Below are positions 1 to 12,076 of a DNA stretch of 64,000 nt, one piece after another (position 1 is the stretch's first letter; every line of letters starts with the position of its first letter). The position numbers and the translations under genes are program-made. The notes beneath the pieces were generated by a model. That model did not search any database. It was not told the DNA's origin and worked only from the letters and a program-made list of their open reading frames with translations. The DNA is from Macrobrachium rosenbergii (lineage: Eukaryota; Arthropoda; Malacostraca; Decapoda; Palaemonidae): positions 4,008,998 through 4,072,997 of the forward strand of contig NC_089756.1 of assembly GCF_040412425.1 (NCBI RefSeq). Direction: 5' to 3'.

Positions 1-1047
1 TATTCCTGGATAACACATCCCTTCATGCTTTCCAGAATAATGAGGGATGAGAGCAATAAGATGATGATTGACCTGGATTGCTCCCAAAAATAAAACATGA
101 TCTTTCATGGTAACTAGTCCCAGCCAGTAACTATCATGAGATTTATAAATGGGTTGACAAAGCAACATGCCTCTAAGGATATCACAGAGCTCCTGGTTCT
201 ACTTAAAAGCTGAGGGAGCTCAAACCTCACCAAAAATTATAAGCAGCAGCAAACAGCTTAGAAGAAATAAGAACCGAAGGCAACTGTCACGGAGTGCTTA
301 TGAAAACACGTTATGTATTGAGGAAATGGAAACAATCCCTGATAGGGAATGAGGAGGAAAGGGCAAAACTTACTCTACCAACCTCCCACGTTAAACAAAG
401 GCAAAAATAGAGAATGCCAGGCAAGAATCATATACTGTCTTTAATAATAATCATATTAAATACAAAATTACTCAAAGCCTTGAGCACATACAACTACGAA
501 GTCACACAGACAAATGACGCCTTCCCTTCAGGGCCAGCAGAGTTGGCCATGTGCAGAGGGATTTCCCTCCTTGCAGGATCTTTTGTAGCTTGTGTGACTG
601 GATTTGTTCACATGGAATAAGGTTTTTATGATTAACATGTTTGTAAGAACAAATGACTTTTACAAGACTTACTTTGCATCTCTTCTATAAACATAAACCA
701 ACACATTAGTAATATGCAGTAATACCTGATTATACATCATAACAGTACTACATTCTGGAAAACATATATGGTGTTAACAATTCACTGCTGCAGGGTGAGA
801 ACAGCTATTGCTGGCATGTCTGTGGAAGGTCTTGTAGGTCTCACAACCTTTGTGAAAACATGCCAAAAATAAATTGCCTGAAATCTACTACTTCTTGAGC
901 AGATGAACATCCACTTTAAATCAAACTACAAAATAAACTGAATTATAAAATGCTGATACACCAGCTGTCAGCAAAAAAAATAAAAAAAAAAAGACATAAG
1001 GAGGATTAGTGTAGCATGTAGATGCTGCAAACGGCAAAGTTTTTACC
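1..1047. other. AT-rich non-coding DNA
   Basis: I see no domain, RNA or clear repeat here. Small open frames at 167-352 and 414-620 have no recognisable content. Confidence 0.5.
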
Positions 1048-1146
1048 ATGGGCTGCTGTTGGTGCTCAGCTGACGGGAAACAGAGGCAGGCAACGGCTGC
1101 ACCAGCTGTAACATGCGGCTCTCCAGCTGCCTTAACCTCCTGATCA
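1048..1146 (-). other. Candidate terminal coding exon (unidentified; phase-compatible with MRCK exon 29)
   Basis: A minus-strand AG (GGTTGATCAG) is followed by 32 open codons ending in a stop: RLRQLESRMLQLVQPLPASV then RQLSTNSSPW. The first half is coiled-coil-like. Its 1-nt start phase would fit the overhang of MRCK exon 29, but there is no CRIB motif and no known family match, so it may belong to another gene or be chance. Confidence 0.2.
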
Positions 1147-1348
1147 ACCACATGCCACAACCAGTCATTACATTACAATTGCTATTGGCTCATTAACAAA
1201 AGGCCCCCTACATTAAGACAAGTCTAGGAGTAAAGCTATAAATCTAAGTGGCAATTTATTTTGAAAATATTTTACCTTGGAAAAATAGACAGGAATGTCA
1301 AAAATTTAGCCTAAAAATTAAGCACATTATAAGCCAAGCTAGTCTTGG

Positions 1349-1406
1349 AATTCACTCTCCTCCTCCTCCTCTCCAGCATCTTGGCACATGACTGATTAAA
1401 ATACAA
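1349..1406 (-). other. Weak candidate terminal exon with acidic tail
   Basis: A minus-strand acceptor (TTGTATTTTAATCAG) is followed by MCQDAGEEEEESEFQD and a stop in one frame. The GAG-triplet run may simply be a short repeat. No family recognised. Confidence 0.12.
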
Positions 1407-3652
1407 TTTGACAGACATATTCATAAATACAGATGATATGCTCAGCCATTTCTGCTGGATATTTTATGAGTAAGAAAATGAATCACAGACTTATAAGGAA
1501 CAAACTCACAAGGAAAAGTAGGAAGAAAAAATATACAGAATAGCTTTTTGTGCATCCTCTGAATTAATTATGATTACTGTATAATGTGCAATAAACTAAC
1601 ATTTTTAAAATCTGTGCATTCAAGGTGTCTAATAAGGTTAGCAGAGTAGACAATGCCAAAAGAATATCTCCCATAAAATCACACAGCAAGAAATTTTACA
1701 TCAACACTTGTCTTTAAAACTATTTCTTGACTACACTGATGACAAAGTTCTTAATAACAAAAGAAAATTGATTTATCTCTTCTAAATAAAAGCTTAAGGT
1801 TGAGAACAGTTATTGGCTAATTCCAAATAATTCTTATAAAATACATGTGACAAGTCCTCTTTTTACAGATATAATCTCTTTCAGAGCAGCAGCTAACAAC
1901 TTGGTTTCACGTCAACAAGGCAGAGCCTTGGTATCTTCACAATGAAAACCCAACCAATACACAGCATTTCAGATTTACCCAAAAATGCACAACCTTGATT
2001 TCAGATTGACTCAGTTTGTGATGTGTGCCCCTGTTGTTTCATGTAGCTGTAACTAATATTACTGAACAAAATATCTTAAAAACTTTTCCCTTCATTTGCC
2101 AGTTCTGTAGCCAAGCAGTACAGAGACTTATTTCTAAAAAACATTTACAACTGAATTGAGTGTAGTCTAGTGAAGTAACAATCCAAACCTTGATCAAATT
2201 GACAAAAGCAACATTGCAAAACTTTAAATCACTGAGAACTAATTGGTGCTCCTACCTAGCAATAAATATGAAAAAATAACCTATCTGCTAAGATAACCTC
2301 ATAAAAATACATTCAGCTTTAGAAAAAAAGTCAATACTGTAATGTACCATAAATCTTTATTTAAACAAATCTGTACATACTTTCCCTGCACTACAATAAA
2401 CAACAAAGACTGGAAGCCAAAAGTTGATGCTAAAAGCAGGATAATGAACCATTTACAATTAAAATTCCTTAAATAAAATGCTTTCAGCACCAGACACTTG
2501 AAAACTTGAGAATGCAATCAAGGGACACTACAAACAATAAGATGATAACTTTTATTACATGGTGGGCATTATAATTAATTCTGAAATAAGCAGGTGTACT
2601 TGAAAAGTGTTCACCGCAATCGCTGGGGGTAAAAGAATTAAATAATATCAAGAGATATGAATGCTCACAGTAGTTTGTATCCATGCTCTCTGCAACCCAA
2701 GCTTTCAACAACTGCTGGAGAAAAAGTGAATGATTTACTGTACTGATAAACTGTCATAAGCATGGCAAATGTCTAGTACCTAAAACAAATTTTACTGTCT
2801 TATTAAACCAGGCCACTCAACACGAAGAGAGTTTTTCACAGGCATTAAAGTTTTACAATGTTGGCTATGCATAAAGTACAAGAGCTGCAGAGCTGTCAGA
2901 GCCAATGTATGCAAAAGAGTGGTGACTCAAGCTCACAATCCTTGAGCTCTAAGTAATCAACCAGATCAGTCAATGACCCAACTAGTAAGCACTGAAGTCG
3001 GAAATGGAAAGCCAGAGAAGGTTCAAAAGCAATGGAGATCCCAAAAATTAATTGAAAGAAATGAGAGAAAACAACTAGAAGAATGGAATTTTATAAGACT
3101 CCTTAAATGCTGGCTGGTACTTCAAACCACATTTCTACATTTTCCTCAGGGTTAGCAGCAAATGTACCACAAGCATCAAAACTGGGTGGACAAAAATCCA
3201 AACACAAAGAGTGGAATTTATTTGCTAAGAACAATCAATGCACATGCACAGGTCATGATGTTGCACTAAGGGTAAAAAAATTATAAAATGAGGAGAGGAG
3301 ACAAAGAACAAATAGAACCATTCATCTTGAGACTCTGTGAAGGGTGGCCGAGGATAAATATTTTCAATATCTTTATGTCTTTAACAGTGTATCCCTTATC
3401 ACAGAAGAGGACAATCTTAAACAAAAACCTATGCTAAGAGGGGACAGAAAAAGTGGGTCCAGTGAATTTCCCATCTAAACTTTCTTTTAGTGTGTTTTGG
3501 TGAATGACAAGATAGAATGTGAGGTGTGAAAAAGAAGCTTTGTAACATTAAATTCCATCCTCTTCAAATTCCTTTCATTCTCAGGTATATGGCACAAGCA
3601 CTAAGGCTTTTTAAGCCCTTGTGTTACCTTCGAATGGCATCTTATTTACAGA
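1407..3652. other. AT-rich DNA, intronic or untranslated
   Basis: No recognised gene. A minus-strand acceptor-like TTTTTCTCCAG at about 2,719 opens a 60-codon frame (QLLKAWVAESMDTNYCEHSY), and 3,310-3,430 has another open stretch. Neither could be joined in phase to its neighbours. Confidence 0.4.
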
Positions 3653-3794
3653 TTTGGTCTTCCTGCAAGGATGGTTAAGTTTTCTGTCTCCACTACTTTT
3701 GGGTTTGCAATCAGAAATACTTGAAACCACTGAATAAGAGGCCTCTCAAAATTTGAGGCCATCAAATAATCTGCTATATCATAAGGAACATCTG
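3653..3794 (-). other. Candidate coding exon of an unidentified minus-strand gene
   Basis: A strong acceptor (TTGTATTTTTGGCAG) precedes 47-48 open codons, DVPYDIADYLMASNFERPLI through ETENLTILAG, ending either at a TAA or at a GTAAAT donor overlapping it. Amino-acid composition looks like a folded alpha-helical protein. I do not recognise the family. Its phase (1 nt carried in) does not fit MRCK exon 29. Confidence 0.3.
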
Positions 3795-4169
3795 CCAAAA
3801 ATACAAAATACAAATGAAACTCTTCTTGCCTTAACTGACAGTTTTTACCATATTTAACAGATACTATGGACTTTCAAGGACGTAACAAAATATTGTACTG
3901 GTTACCCCTACTTTACCACAACTTCATTTTATAATAATACTTTTACTCAAAGATCTGCAAACTTATGCCAATGCTGCACTCAATTTACAAAAATTGCTGC
4001 TAACAATGTCATTATGAAACTACGGATAAAGTTAAAGACTACACTCTTAAATAACAGTAACCAAATTCAGTCAGCAGAAACTCTGCTAAATCTTCCACAT
4101 TAAACTTCAATCAGCAGTAACTAGACATTCTTTCATATAACAATCACCAAAGGGGTATTGTATAGAAGA

Positions 4170-4345
4170 AATATACACGAATTTACCAAGTAATTACATA
4201 GCTAACATTCCTAGTATTGGCAGCTAAAATCTGAAACTCATGGTAGCAATTCTTTTGTTTTGGCATAGGTATCTAACCCCACCCACTTTCGGGGAAGACG
4301 AGGAACAATGAGCAAATGGTTTCAATTTGTTTTTGCCCTTATGTC
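4170..4345 (+). repeat. Left inverted terminal repeat of the outer DIRS element
   Basis: Reading plus, this matches the reverse complement of 18,600-18,785 with scattered mismatches and small gaps, for example ACATAGCTAACATTCCTAG and GGTTTCAATTTGTTT on both. Divergence is visibly higher than between the inner element's repeats, which suggests an older insertion. Confidence 0.8.
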
Positions 4346-4374
4346 CATGCGAGGGGAGGAGGGAGGGCTCCCAT

Positions 4375-4426
4375 TCTATAATTACTTGGTAAGTATATAT
4401 AAAACTTTATTTTGTTAAAAAATGTC
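4375..4426 (+). repeat. Left half of the outer element's internal complementary region
   Basis: ATAATTACTTGGTAAGTATA then TATAAAAC, just left of the inner element, resembles the outer right terminus in plus orientation. With 12,559-12,600 it forms an imperfect palindrome once the inner element is removed. Confidence 0.55.
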
Positions 4427-4745
4427 ATTTCTGAGTCCAGTCCCGTGTCAGCCGGTGAAATTCCATTATAGCACGAATTTCTAGGTATAATATGCTAGAT
4501 ATACCAGAGAAAAAAGAGCTTTCAGGAAAGCTGGGGTTACTACCCCCAGATCGAGCGTCTTCTCTAGGTAAGACGTCGGTATATCGAAGGGTGAGTGAAA
4601 GATCACTACCACGGAGTCTTACTCGAAAGATCTCTCCCTACCAAAATCCCCAGAACAGAGCGGTGAGCCGTTACAGCCCCTACACCCAAACACCCGCCAG
4701 CTCGGCGACACCAGCGCCACCTACCTAATTCCATTTTCTAGCACG
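4427..4745 (+). repeat. Left inverted terminal repeat of the inner DIRS element
   Basis: From TTTCTGAGTCCAGTCCCGTG inward this is the reverse complement of 12,217-12,558. The 78-codon chance frame in it (4,492-4,728) translates identically in the right repeat. The two repeats differ mainly in their outermost ~40 bp, where the left reads GAGTCCAG and the right GAGGAAGG. Confidence 0.92.
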
Positions 4746-6452
4746 TGATTGCTACCTTTTCCTTTGTGTGCTCGTGCCCTTTTTGGATTTATTTTCATCT
4801 TTCGCCATGTCATCGAGCAGCTTTACCATCTCCAAGTTAAGTACCATCTTATTGTGGGGTTTTGTTCTATATTTTGGCTGTTATGGTCTCGTCTTTTCAT
4901 AAATATTGAGATCTTATTATGACGCCACGGCGTCCTCCGCCAGCCATGTCGATCATGCAGGCGACCCCATCAGTTCTTTTCTGTTGGGGTTGTCTCCTTG
5001 TCGTTATAGATGTATTTTTGCCCCATGGTTCTCATCCTGGCGGGTTCCCTGCGGTGGCCCCCCCTTTTTTCTCGAATTTACGTATTATTGGCCTGTCGGC
5101 CTTTGTGAGGGTGATGCCATTCCCAGGTACCCCAGGTTGGGTTCCTTATTATTTTTAGTCTGTATTATGCTAATTATTTTATTCTTGGCGATGGTACTCT
5201 CTTTTTATTTTATTTTATTCATTGTTTACCTCATCGTGGTGGCGGCAGCCTCAGATCTAACCGCTTCCCCGAGGTAGGCTACGCACCCTATTGAGCACAT
5301 TTTTGTTCCCATGTTTATGTGTGATGGTTATTTAGTGGAGTAGGCTTGTTTTGCTTCCATCCCCTTGCCCTTGGCGTGGAGATCAATCAGGTTGAGGGAG
5401 TTTTGGTTGCTGTTTCCTCCGGGGTCGTTTTTTGGTGGGCAGAGTGAGCCCCTTAGTTCTCTTCCTTCCTTTGGGGGAATAGAGTTCTTTGGATGTGTTT
5501 CCTCTAGGCTAGTCGCCTTCTTGCCCCCTCTTCTCGATCCCGGTTGGTTCTCGGCACAAAATTTCTCTCCTGTTTGCTTCCTCCTCCCCTCCGCACTCCT
5601 TCCATTTTCCTAGCCTTTACTAGGTTAGGGTCCCTATTAGGCTTCGCCTAGGCAGGAGTCGGGCATCGAGGCTTGGTCGCTTCCCTCCCTTAGTAGTAGG
5701 CCACCCTCCTAAGTTTCATTATTCTTGGAGTGGTGTATGTGTGCAGTTGAGCGGGTGATATTTTTCCCCTGTCTCCTGTTCTCTTTCTTCGTAGCCTACC
5801 TCTCTCCCCTACTCCACCCCCTCCCCCACCCTCCAGCCTTGCTCTACTCGTGCGGGTGACGCTAGATGGCGTTTTCTCCGAGTTCAGGGACTCCTCCATT
5901 TGGTAGAGGGATTCGCTCCCTCCCATACAGTCCCTAGCATCGCTGTGTTGGTGTTGGTGGTTCGTTTACTCGTAGCTCGAACGTGTCCGAACACTCTATC
6001 CCACACTTCTTTTCTCCCCGTCGGGTTACTTGGCTAGGGTATTATATTTGCTCCGGCTTATGTTATATATATACGAGCATCTTGCCCACCTTGTTTCTCC
6101 GGCGGGGAAGTAAGTGAGGAAGGGATTCATATAATTATATAAGGGGAGCGGATCCCTCCGGTCTCCGGAGTATTTACCCTTTGTACCGTCACTTGTTTAA
6201 TGTTATTGTTTATGAATATACATATTTAGATAAGTGTGTTTATCTAACGGACCCTTGCGGTGAGTTCTTGTTGTCTCATTCCTTTCATTCCCCGGAGTAT
6301 TCCGGGGTCTGGAAGCTTTTGCCTTCCACTCTGTGTATTTTAGAGCTTATTGGCCTAGTTTATGATAAGGGATTTCTTCTCCGCCGGAGTATTCCGGTTG
6401 TAGTCGAAATTCCCGGCCTTGCCGGCTTTAGATTGCTTAGAGTGGTGGGTTC
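4746..6452 (+). other. 5' leader of the inner DIRS element
   Basis: About 1.7 kb of pyrimidine-rich, GC-richer DNA lies between the left repeat and ORF1. Frames here are short and show no known domain. A splice acceptor-like TTTTTCCACTTACAG ends at 6,473, so part of this leader may be an intron. No promoter motif can be supported. Confidence 0.5.
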
Positions 6453-8761
6453 ATGTACTTTTTCCACTTACAGACTGTTCGCTGTGAGGAGCCGGGGTGT
6501 ACCGCTTCACTACAACAACCCTACGGTCACGTAGTGTGCCGGACCCACGCTGGTTGTGCGGTCCGGCTCGACGACCTGGTAGTCTGGCACCCTGATGGTT
6601 GTGAGGTTTGCTTCGCCTTGTGCGCAACCGTCCAGGATGAGTCGGTAAGTGACAGTCTTCCTCCGTTTTACGCTCCTCATATTGTATACTGTTTACGTGG
6701 TTCCCGGACTGTTTTTTCGTTCTTGGCTAATTGCTGGTTTTCTTACAGGCGGACGAGTCCTCCAAGAAGTCTGCCTTGGAATCCCTCCGGGCCTGGGTGG
6801 CTGGGTTTGGTAGGAATGTTCCGTCGGGGAAGCCCTATGTCCTCGACGCCAAGTTGAGGGACCTGCTCTACCCCGGCGCACGGGTGGCGGCCGCAGTGCC
6901 AGAAGATCTTGCCACCCCCATCATCCAGCAGATCCGGGATGCGACCCAGCCACCCCAAGTGGATATCCTCTACGCCGAGGTTTCGGAGGACGTCGCCGCC
7001 TTAGACTTAGACCTGGAACCTATGAATACTGAACAGGACCAGGTGGTAAGTAGCGAGGTAGGTGAGGTTGTTGGGGCGGGCCCCCCCCTTTTTGACTCCC
7101 CAGCTTCATCCATTTCTTCCTTTGCAGGTTTTGTGAAGTCTTCCTCCTTGGGTGATAGAGCTCCATCAGCTATCCCCAAGTTGAAGTTGAAGACTTCATG
7201 GAAGGCGAAGGGCTATAAGTCCTCGTCCTCCAAGAAGGCATCGCCTTTCCCCCCGTCGAAGGCTAAGGTCTCAGCACCTGTAGCCTCCGGGAGCAAGTCT
7301 GGTTCCTCCGGCAAAGGCGCGAGTAAGAGGGCTGCAAAACCAAGCCCTCCTCGCCAGCCTGCCTTTGACGCGGAGGCCTTCGCGAACCAGCTATTTAAAA
7401 GGTTCATGGAGGATTTTGACTCAAGGTTCACCAAGATCTCCGAAAAGTTGGCCAGTCATGATAATATACTGGCGGGAATGGCTCGCCCACCCCCAGCCGA
7501 ACCCCAGTATGTCATCCCCGACACAGCGGACCTCCGCCTTTAGATGTCGGTAACCCTTGGCGTTTACCCTCCGGGCCATCCAACATGATGGCAAACTTAC
7601 AGTTGAAGGTCTTGGCACGAGACGGTTGGAGGAATTAGAATTCTTCCCCGCCGATCTCTTGCCCCCCTACCCAGGCTTCGTAAGATTAACAGAGGAAGCA
7701 TGGGTACGTTCGGATAAGGTTCCTAGGGAGACTGTCATCGTCCCTAGGGACAAGCTCAGTCGGCTCTCCTGCGCACTCTGATGGAGTGGCAGGCAGAAAA
7801 CACAAAATTGACTCCTTTCAAGGGCAACTTCACCATGTTTGCCCTGGGAGACAACTTACCCACCCCTTGTTTGAACAAAGTCGCTCTGGCTACGGCCCGA
7901 GCGTGCTTTGAAGGTAATCCGTTACCGCAGCTGAGGGAAACAGACCCCACTTCCCTGGTATTCCCGGGAAGTGACGAGTTCTGGGTGGATGCTCCGTCCA
8001 CTTTCACTGTTGGGAAGCTGGACCCCTTCTGTGCTTCCTCACAGTTCAGTGAACAGCTCCCCAAGCTGCCGGAATCTTTGCTAAAGGCGGAGTTTGATGC
8101 CCGGTGCCTTACGGAAGCCACTGCCGTCTCCTGCGCGGATGAGCCATTTTTTCAAGTCTTGGCTAAGTCCCTGCTAGCTGGCTTTCAGTCTGACCTTTTC
8201 GAATTCATCATGGCCAGACTGGAATGCAGAAAATTCATTTTTGCTGATGCCACTATCCGTCACGAGCCTAACAAGCTTGTTAAGAGCTCGATCTGGGGGC
8301 CTAACCTCTTCCCAGAAGAAGAGGTTACGAATGTTATGGCTGAGGCTACAAGGGCCAACCAGAGTCTGCGCTCTCGCTGGGGCATTTCTGCCTACAAGCG
8401 CAAGACCCCAGAATCTGGCGGCCCCCAGACGAGAGGAGGCAAATGTTTCAGGAGACATAAGAGGCCCCACCATCAGGCGGTAGTTCAAGCCGTCCCGGTC
8501 TCGGCAGTGGCACAGCCCTCCACCTCAAAGGATCACCCCCAACAATATGTGCTGGTCCAACCAGCTCATTCCCTTGCTGCGCCCTCGTATGTTGCTTCGC
8601 CAGCATACAACCCCACCTATGAGGGCCGTGGATACTTTCACGGCCTTAACAGGATCGCAAGGGGGGGAAGAGGCAGGGCCCCTCATAGAGGAAAAGCCAA
8701 CACCACCCCAAGAGGAAGACCTGGACGTGGTAGAGAGAACAAACCCGCTCCCTCCCACTGA
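6453..8761 (+). pseudogene. Inner DIRS gag-like ORF1 with a probable intron
   Basis: The N-terminal segment (6,453-6,644) is cysteine/histidine-rich (CEEPGC, GHVVCRTHAGC, CEVCFALC) like the outer element's zinc segment. A GTAAGT...TTTTCTTACAG intron (6,645-6,748, 104 bp) joins it in phase to 6,749-7,543 (ESLRAWVAGFGRNV; Ser/Lys-rich linker). After a stop and frameshifts the main gag block is 7,781-8,761 (326 codons; MEWQAENTKLTPFKGNFTMF), ending in an RG-rich basic tail (GRGGRGRAPHRGK-like) typical of RNA-binding gag proteins. The start at 6,453 is uncertain because an acceptor lies just inside it. Confidence 0.75.
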
Positions 8762-8775
8762 GAGAACACAGGTAG

Positions 8776-9480
8776 GTGGTCGCTGCATTGGTTCAGGGAC
8801 CAATGGACCTTCAGCCCTTGGGCACACAGCATTGTGTCCAAAGGTCTAGGATGGAGCTGGATCAAGGACCCTCCTCCTCTAACCAGGTTTTACCAGCCAC
8901 CCTCATCAATCCTACAGAATTACGTGGCAGAATTGCTCAACAAACAAGCAATAAAGAAAGTAAGGCACCTAAAGTTTCAAGGCAGGTTATTCACTGTTCC
9001 CAAAAAGACTCCGATCAGCAAAGAGTGATCCTGGATCTGTCGCGTCTAAATCTCTACATAAAATGCGACAAATTTCGCATGCTTACGGTAGCTCAGGTAC
9101 GGACTCTACTTCCGGCGTGGAGCCGTCACCACCTCTATCGATCTTTCAGACGCTTATTATCACGTCCCGATTGCGCGGAACTTCTCTCAGTTCCTCGGTT
9201 TCAGACTCGGGAATCAAGCCTACTCCTTCAGGGTCATGCCCTTCGGTCTAAACATTGCGCCCAGGGTATTCACCAAGCTGGCGGACACGGTAGTTCAACA
9301 ACTCCGGTCCCGAGGATATCCCTAGCAGCGTACCTAGATGATTGGATAATTTGGGCACCAACAGTTCTGGAGTGTCAGAAGGCTACGTCCCATAGTCATC
9401 AACTTCCTGGAGTCGTTAGGTTTTCAACTGAACAGAGAAGTCCCCCGCCTGACTCGGAGTCCCGGTTTCAGTGGCTGGGT
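8776..9480 (+). pseudogene. Inner DIRS reverse transcriptase, frameshifted
   Basis: Blocks in order are VILDLSRLNLYI (frame of 8,776), SIDLSDAYYHVPI and FRVMPFGLNIAPRVFTKL (shifted frame, about 9,121-9,325), then LAAYLDDWIIWAP (back in the first frame, about 9,325-9,365). Motif A Asp and both motif C aspartates are present, so the catalytic residues survive while at least two frameshifts destroy the reading frame. Confidence 0.88.
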
Positions 9481-9789
9481 CTCCAGTGGGATCTGTCCTC
9501 TCACACGTTATCTCTCCCGCCTCCCAAGAGGAAAGAGATAGCATCTCTCACCAGGAAATTTCTCAAAATCAATCAGCATCCCGCCGATCCCAAGAAAGAG
9601 TCCTTGGGTCTCTTCAATTTGCCTCAGTGACGGACCTGCTCTTAAAAGCGAAACTAAAAGAAATAAACAGAGTGTGGCGGAGTCGAGCCAATGTCAAGCT
9701 CAGAGACAAGGTCTCCTCTATTCCTCGAATCTTAAAAACAAGACTGCGGCCTTGGACCACAGTCAGGGGCCTGTCCAAGTCAGTTCCGC

Positions 9790-10170
9790 TTCAATTTCCC
9801 CCTCCGGCATTAGTTGTTCACACAGACGCTTCCCTAAGCGGCTGGGGGGGATATTCACCAAAACAAAAAGTACAAGGAACGTGGTCCACAATGTTTCAGC
9901 AGTTCCATATAAACACCCTGGAAGCTATGGCGGTCTTTCTAACTCTAAAGAAAATCCGCCCCAACCGATTCATATCAGGCTGGTATTGGACAGCGCAGTG
10001 GTAGTTCATTGCATCAACAGGGGCGGCTCCAAATCAGGTCGAGTAAACCAAGTAATGGTTGCTATCTTCTCCCTGGCGAACAAGCACGGCTGGCACCTGT
10101 CAGCCACCCACCTAGCGGGGTGCGGAACGTGGTGGCGGATTCCCTGTTCAGGGCTACTCCGTTGGAGACG
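9790..10170 (+). pseudogene. Inner DIRS RNase H, frameshifted
   Basis: VVHTDASLSGWGGYSP (catalytic Asp), INTLEAMAVFLTLK (catalytic Glu), LVLDSAVVVHCINRGGS (catalytic Asp) and LSATHLAG then RNVVADSLFRA are spread over different frames. The last block normally reads ADSLSR, here LFR. Order and spacing match DIRS RNase H. Confidence 0.85.
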
Positions 10171-10199
10171 GAGTGGTCCCTGGACGGGAGTCTTTCAAA

Positions 10200-10620
10200 T
10201 GGATTTGCCGGGTTCCAGGTCTCCAAGTGGATCTGTTCGCGACGGAGAGCAACTTCAAGCTCCCTGTTATGTGGCCCCGAACCTGGACCCTCAGGCGACG
10301 CCACGGACGCAATGACAGTAGATTGGAACAATTGGGAGAAAATTTATCTGTTCCCTCCAATAAATTTACTGCTGAAAGTATTACACAAACTCAGGACATT
10401 CAAAGGTCAACCAGCCCTAGTAGCCCCTATTGGCCAAGAGCAATTGATTCCCTCTTCTTCAGGAACTGGGATTGCGGAGTCTTTGGATTCCCAAGCCCAT
10501 ACTGACCCAGACAGTACAAACCAAGACTGTGTCAGCTTCCTCAAGAATTCAGAATGCCCTAGTTTTATGGACTTTATAAAATTCGCAGCCCAAAAAGGAG
10601 CAAACATTGACCCTGTCAAC
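10200..10620 (+). pseudogene. Inner DIRS RNase H-recombinase linker
   Basis: Shifted frames contain QVDLFATESNFKLPVMWP and then DWNNWEKIYLFPPINLLLKV and LHKLRTFKG, corresponding to the LFATxxNxxLP and YxFPPxN blocks found after RNase H in DIRS elements. Confidence 0.7.
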
Positions 10621-11523
10621 ACAAGATAAAAGAGATTCTACTCTTAGACAGTATGACTCAGCAGTCAAAAAGTTAGCCTCCTTCCTGAAAGCATCTGAAG
10701 CCAAAATCATGACGACTAATTTAGGAGTTTCTTTCTTTAGATCACTGTTTGAGAAAGGCCTTGCTCCGGCCACTATTACCACAGTCAAGTCAGCCCTGAA
10801 GAAAGTATTTCTATACGGCTTTAAAATCGACCTTACAGATTCCTATTTTTCATCTATCCCCAGAGCATGCGCTGTCTGAGACCCGTATCACGCCCACATT
10901 CCGTTCGTGGTTTCTCAATGACGCCCTTAAGTTAGCATCAGAGATGGACAACTTTCAATGCTCTTATCAGGGTCTGTTAAGGAAGACTTTATTTCTGATT
11001 AGCTTGGCTTCAGGTGCTAGAATCTCAGAGCTATCGGCTCTCACTAGAGGTGATAATTTTGTGAACTTCCTCCCGTCCGGAGAGGTCCTCCTTTCCCTGA
11101 CCCTAGATTCTTAGCCAAAACGAAGACCCACAAGACAGGTGGTCTCCTTGGAAGGTGGTGCCCCTTCCACAAGACCAGTCTTTATGTCCAGTTTATACAC
11201 TTAAATCTTACCTTTTAAGAACTCCACAGAGTAAGTCGGGTCCTCTTTTTATCAGGGAGAAAGGTGGTACTCTTTCACTGAATGCTATAAGACAACAAAT
11301 TCTGTATTTTATTAAACAGGCCAACCCAGATTCAGTTCCTAAGGTTCATGATATTCCAGCAGTTGCTACTTCCATTAATTACTTTCATAATATGGACTTC
11401 TCAGAACTATCTAAATATACGGGTTGGAAATCACCTCTAGTGTTTAAACGCCACTATTTAAAAATCGCTCAAGCCCTGAAATTTTCTACAATAGCTGTGG
11501 GAAGTGTCATCTCCCCACCTTAA
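10600..11523 (+). pseudogene. Inner DIRS tyrosine recombinase, inactive
   Basis: The N-terminal SAM-like part is at 10,607-10,879 (TLRQYDSAVKKLASFLK). After a frameshift comes ISLASGARISELSALTRGD with the first catalytic Arg, then an in-frame stop near 11,112, then 11,155-11,523 with LCPVYTLKSYLL, VHDIPAVATSI and GWKSPLVFKRHYLK with the presumed Tyr nucleophile. The HxxR motif reads HDIP, so the second catalytic Arg is replaced by Pro. Two frame breaks are visible. Confidence 0.85.
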
Positions 11524-12076
11524 CTAATCATATCCTTATCCTATCCTTTCCCCCCCCCGCCTGCCTCATTTACTTCTCTGCTTATCCTCCTGGTTGATCA
11601 TGCCTCACTGCCTGGCTCCTCATATTGATGTATCTTGTCTCTGTTGAGTGGAAACTGTAATCTGACATGTTATGATTGTTTTTTCTTGTGGGGTACTGGG
11701 CGGTTTTTATTTTGCTCCATGTACCCCAGATATATGTATATGTACTGTATATTTTATTTCCCATTGATTTTGTCTCTTACGTGTTTAGCTTCAGTTTACG
11801 TGTGTAGCTTTAAGATTGTATATGCATTTAACCTATGCAAATTTCATATGTCGTTATGCTTTAGTAGTATTAAGTACTTTTGGGGCCTCTTCCCCGTCGT
11901 GCCGGGGACTTCCCCACTTTTCATAATATTAAGTCTTTGATGTGCCTTAGGTTTAGTGTTCTTGCTACATGTAAGAGATTCCCTGATTAAAACTATTTTC
12001 GTAATTTATGTTTTTTTCTTCAGATTACCCTCTTTTCCTCGTAGTTTGCAGCCTTGGCATGATTCTCTATCACTAT
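11524..12076 (+). other. 3' untranslated part of the inner DIRS element
   Basis: This T-rich stretch between the recombinase stop and the internal complementary region shows no open frame or domain. A C-run (about 11,551-11,560) and TTTCTTCAG-like motifs are all I see. Confidence 0.5.

Noticed and set aside
3290..3432. Minus-strand open stretch with IVLFCDKGYTVKDIKILK
   Set aside because: It has an acceptor-like start, but it does not join in phase to the exon-like stretch at 3,653-3,794, has no good donor, and may be untranslated sequence.
4492..4728. 78-codon frame repeated at 12,190-12,468 on the other strand
   Set aside because: Both lie in the inverted terminal repeats of the inner DIRS element. 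Identity reflects the repeat, and no domain is present.
7046..7127. Second possible intron in DIRS ORF1 (GTAAGT...TTTGCAG)
   Set aside because: Splicing it gives a stop codon at once (reading V-V-L-stop), whereas the unspliced frame stays open, so it is probably coding.
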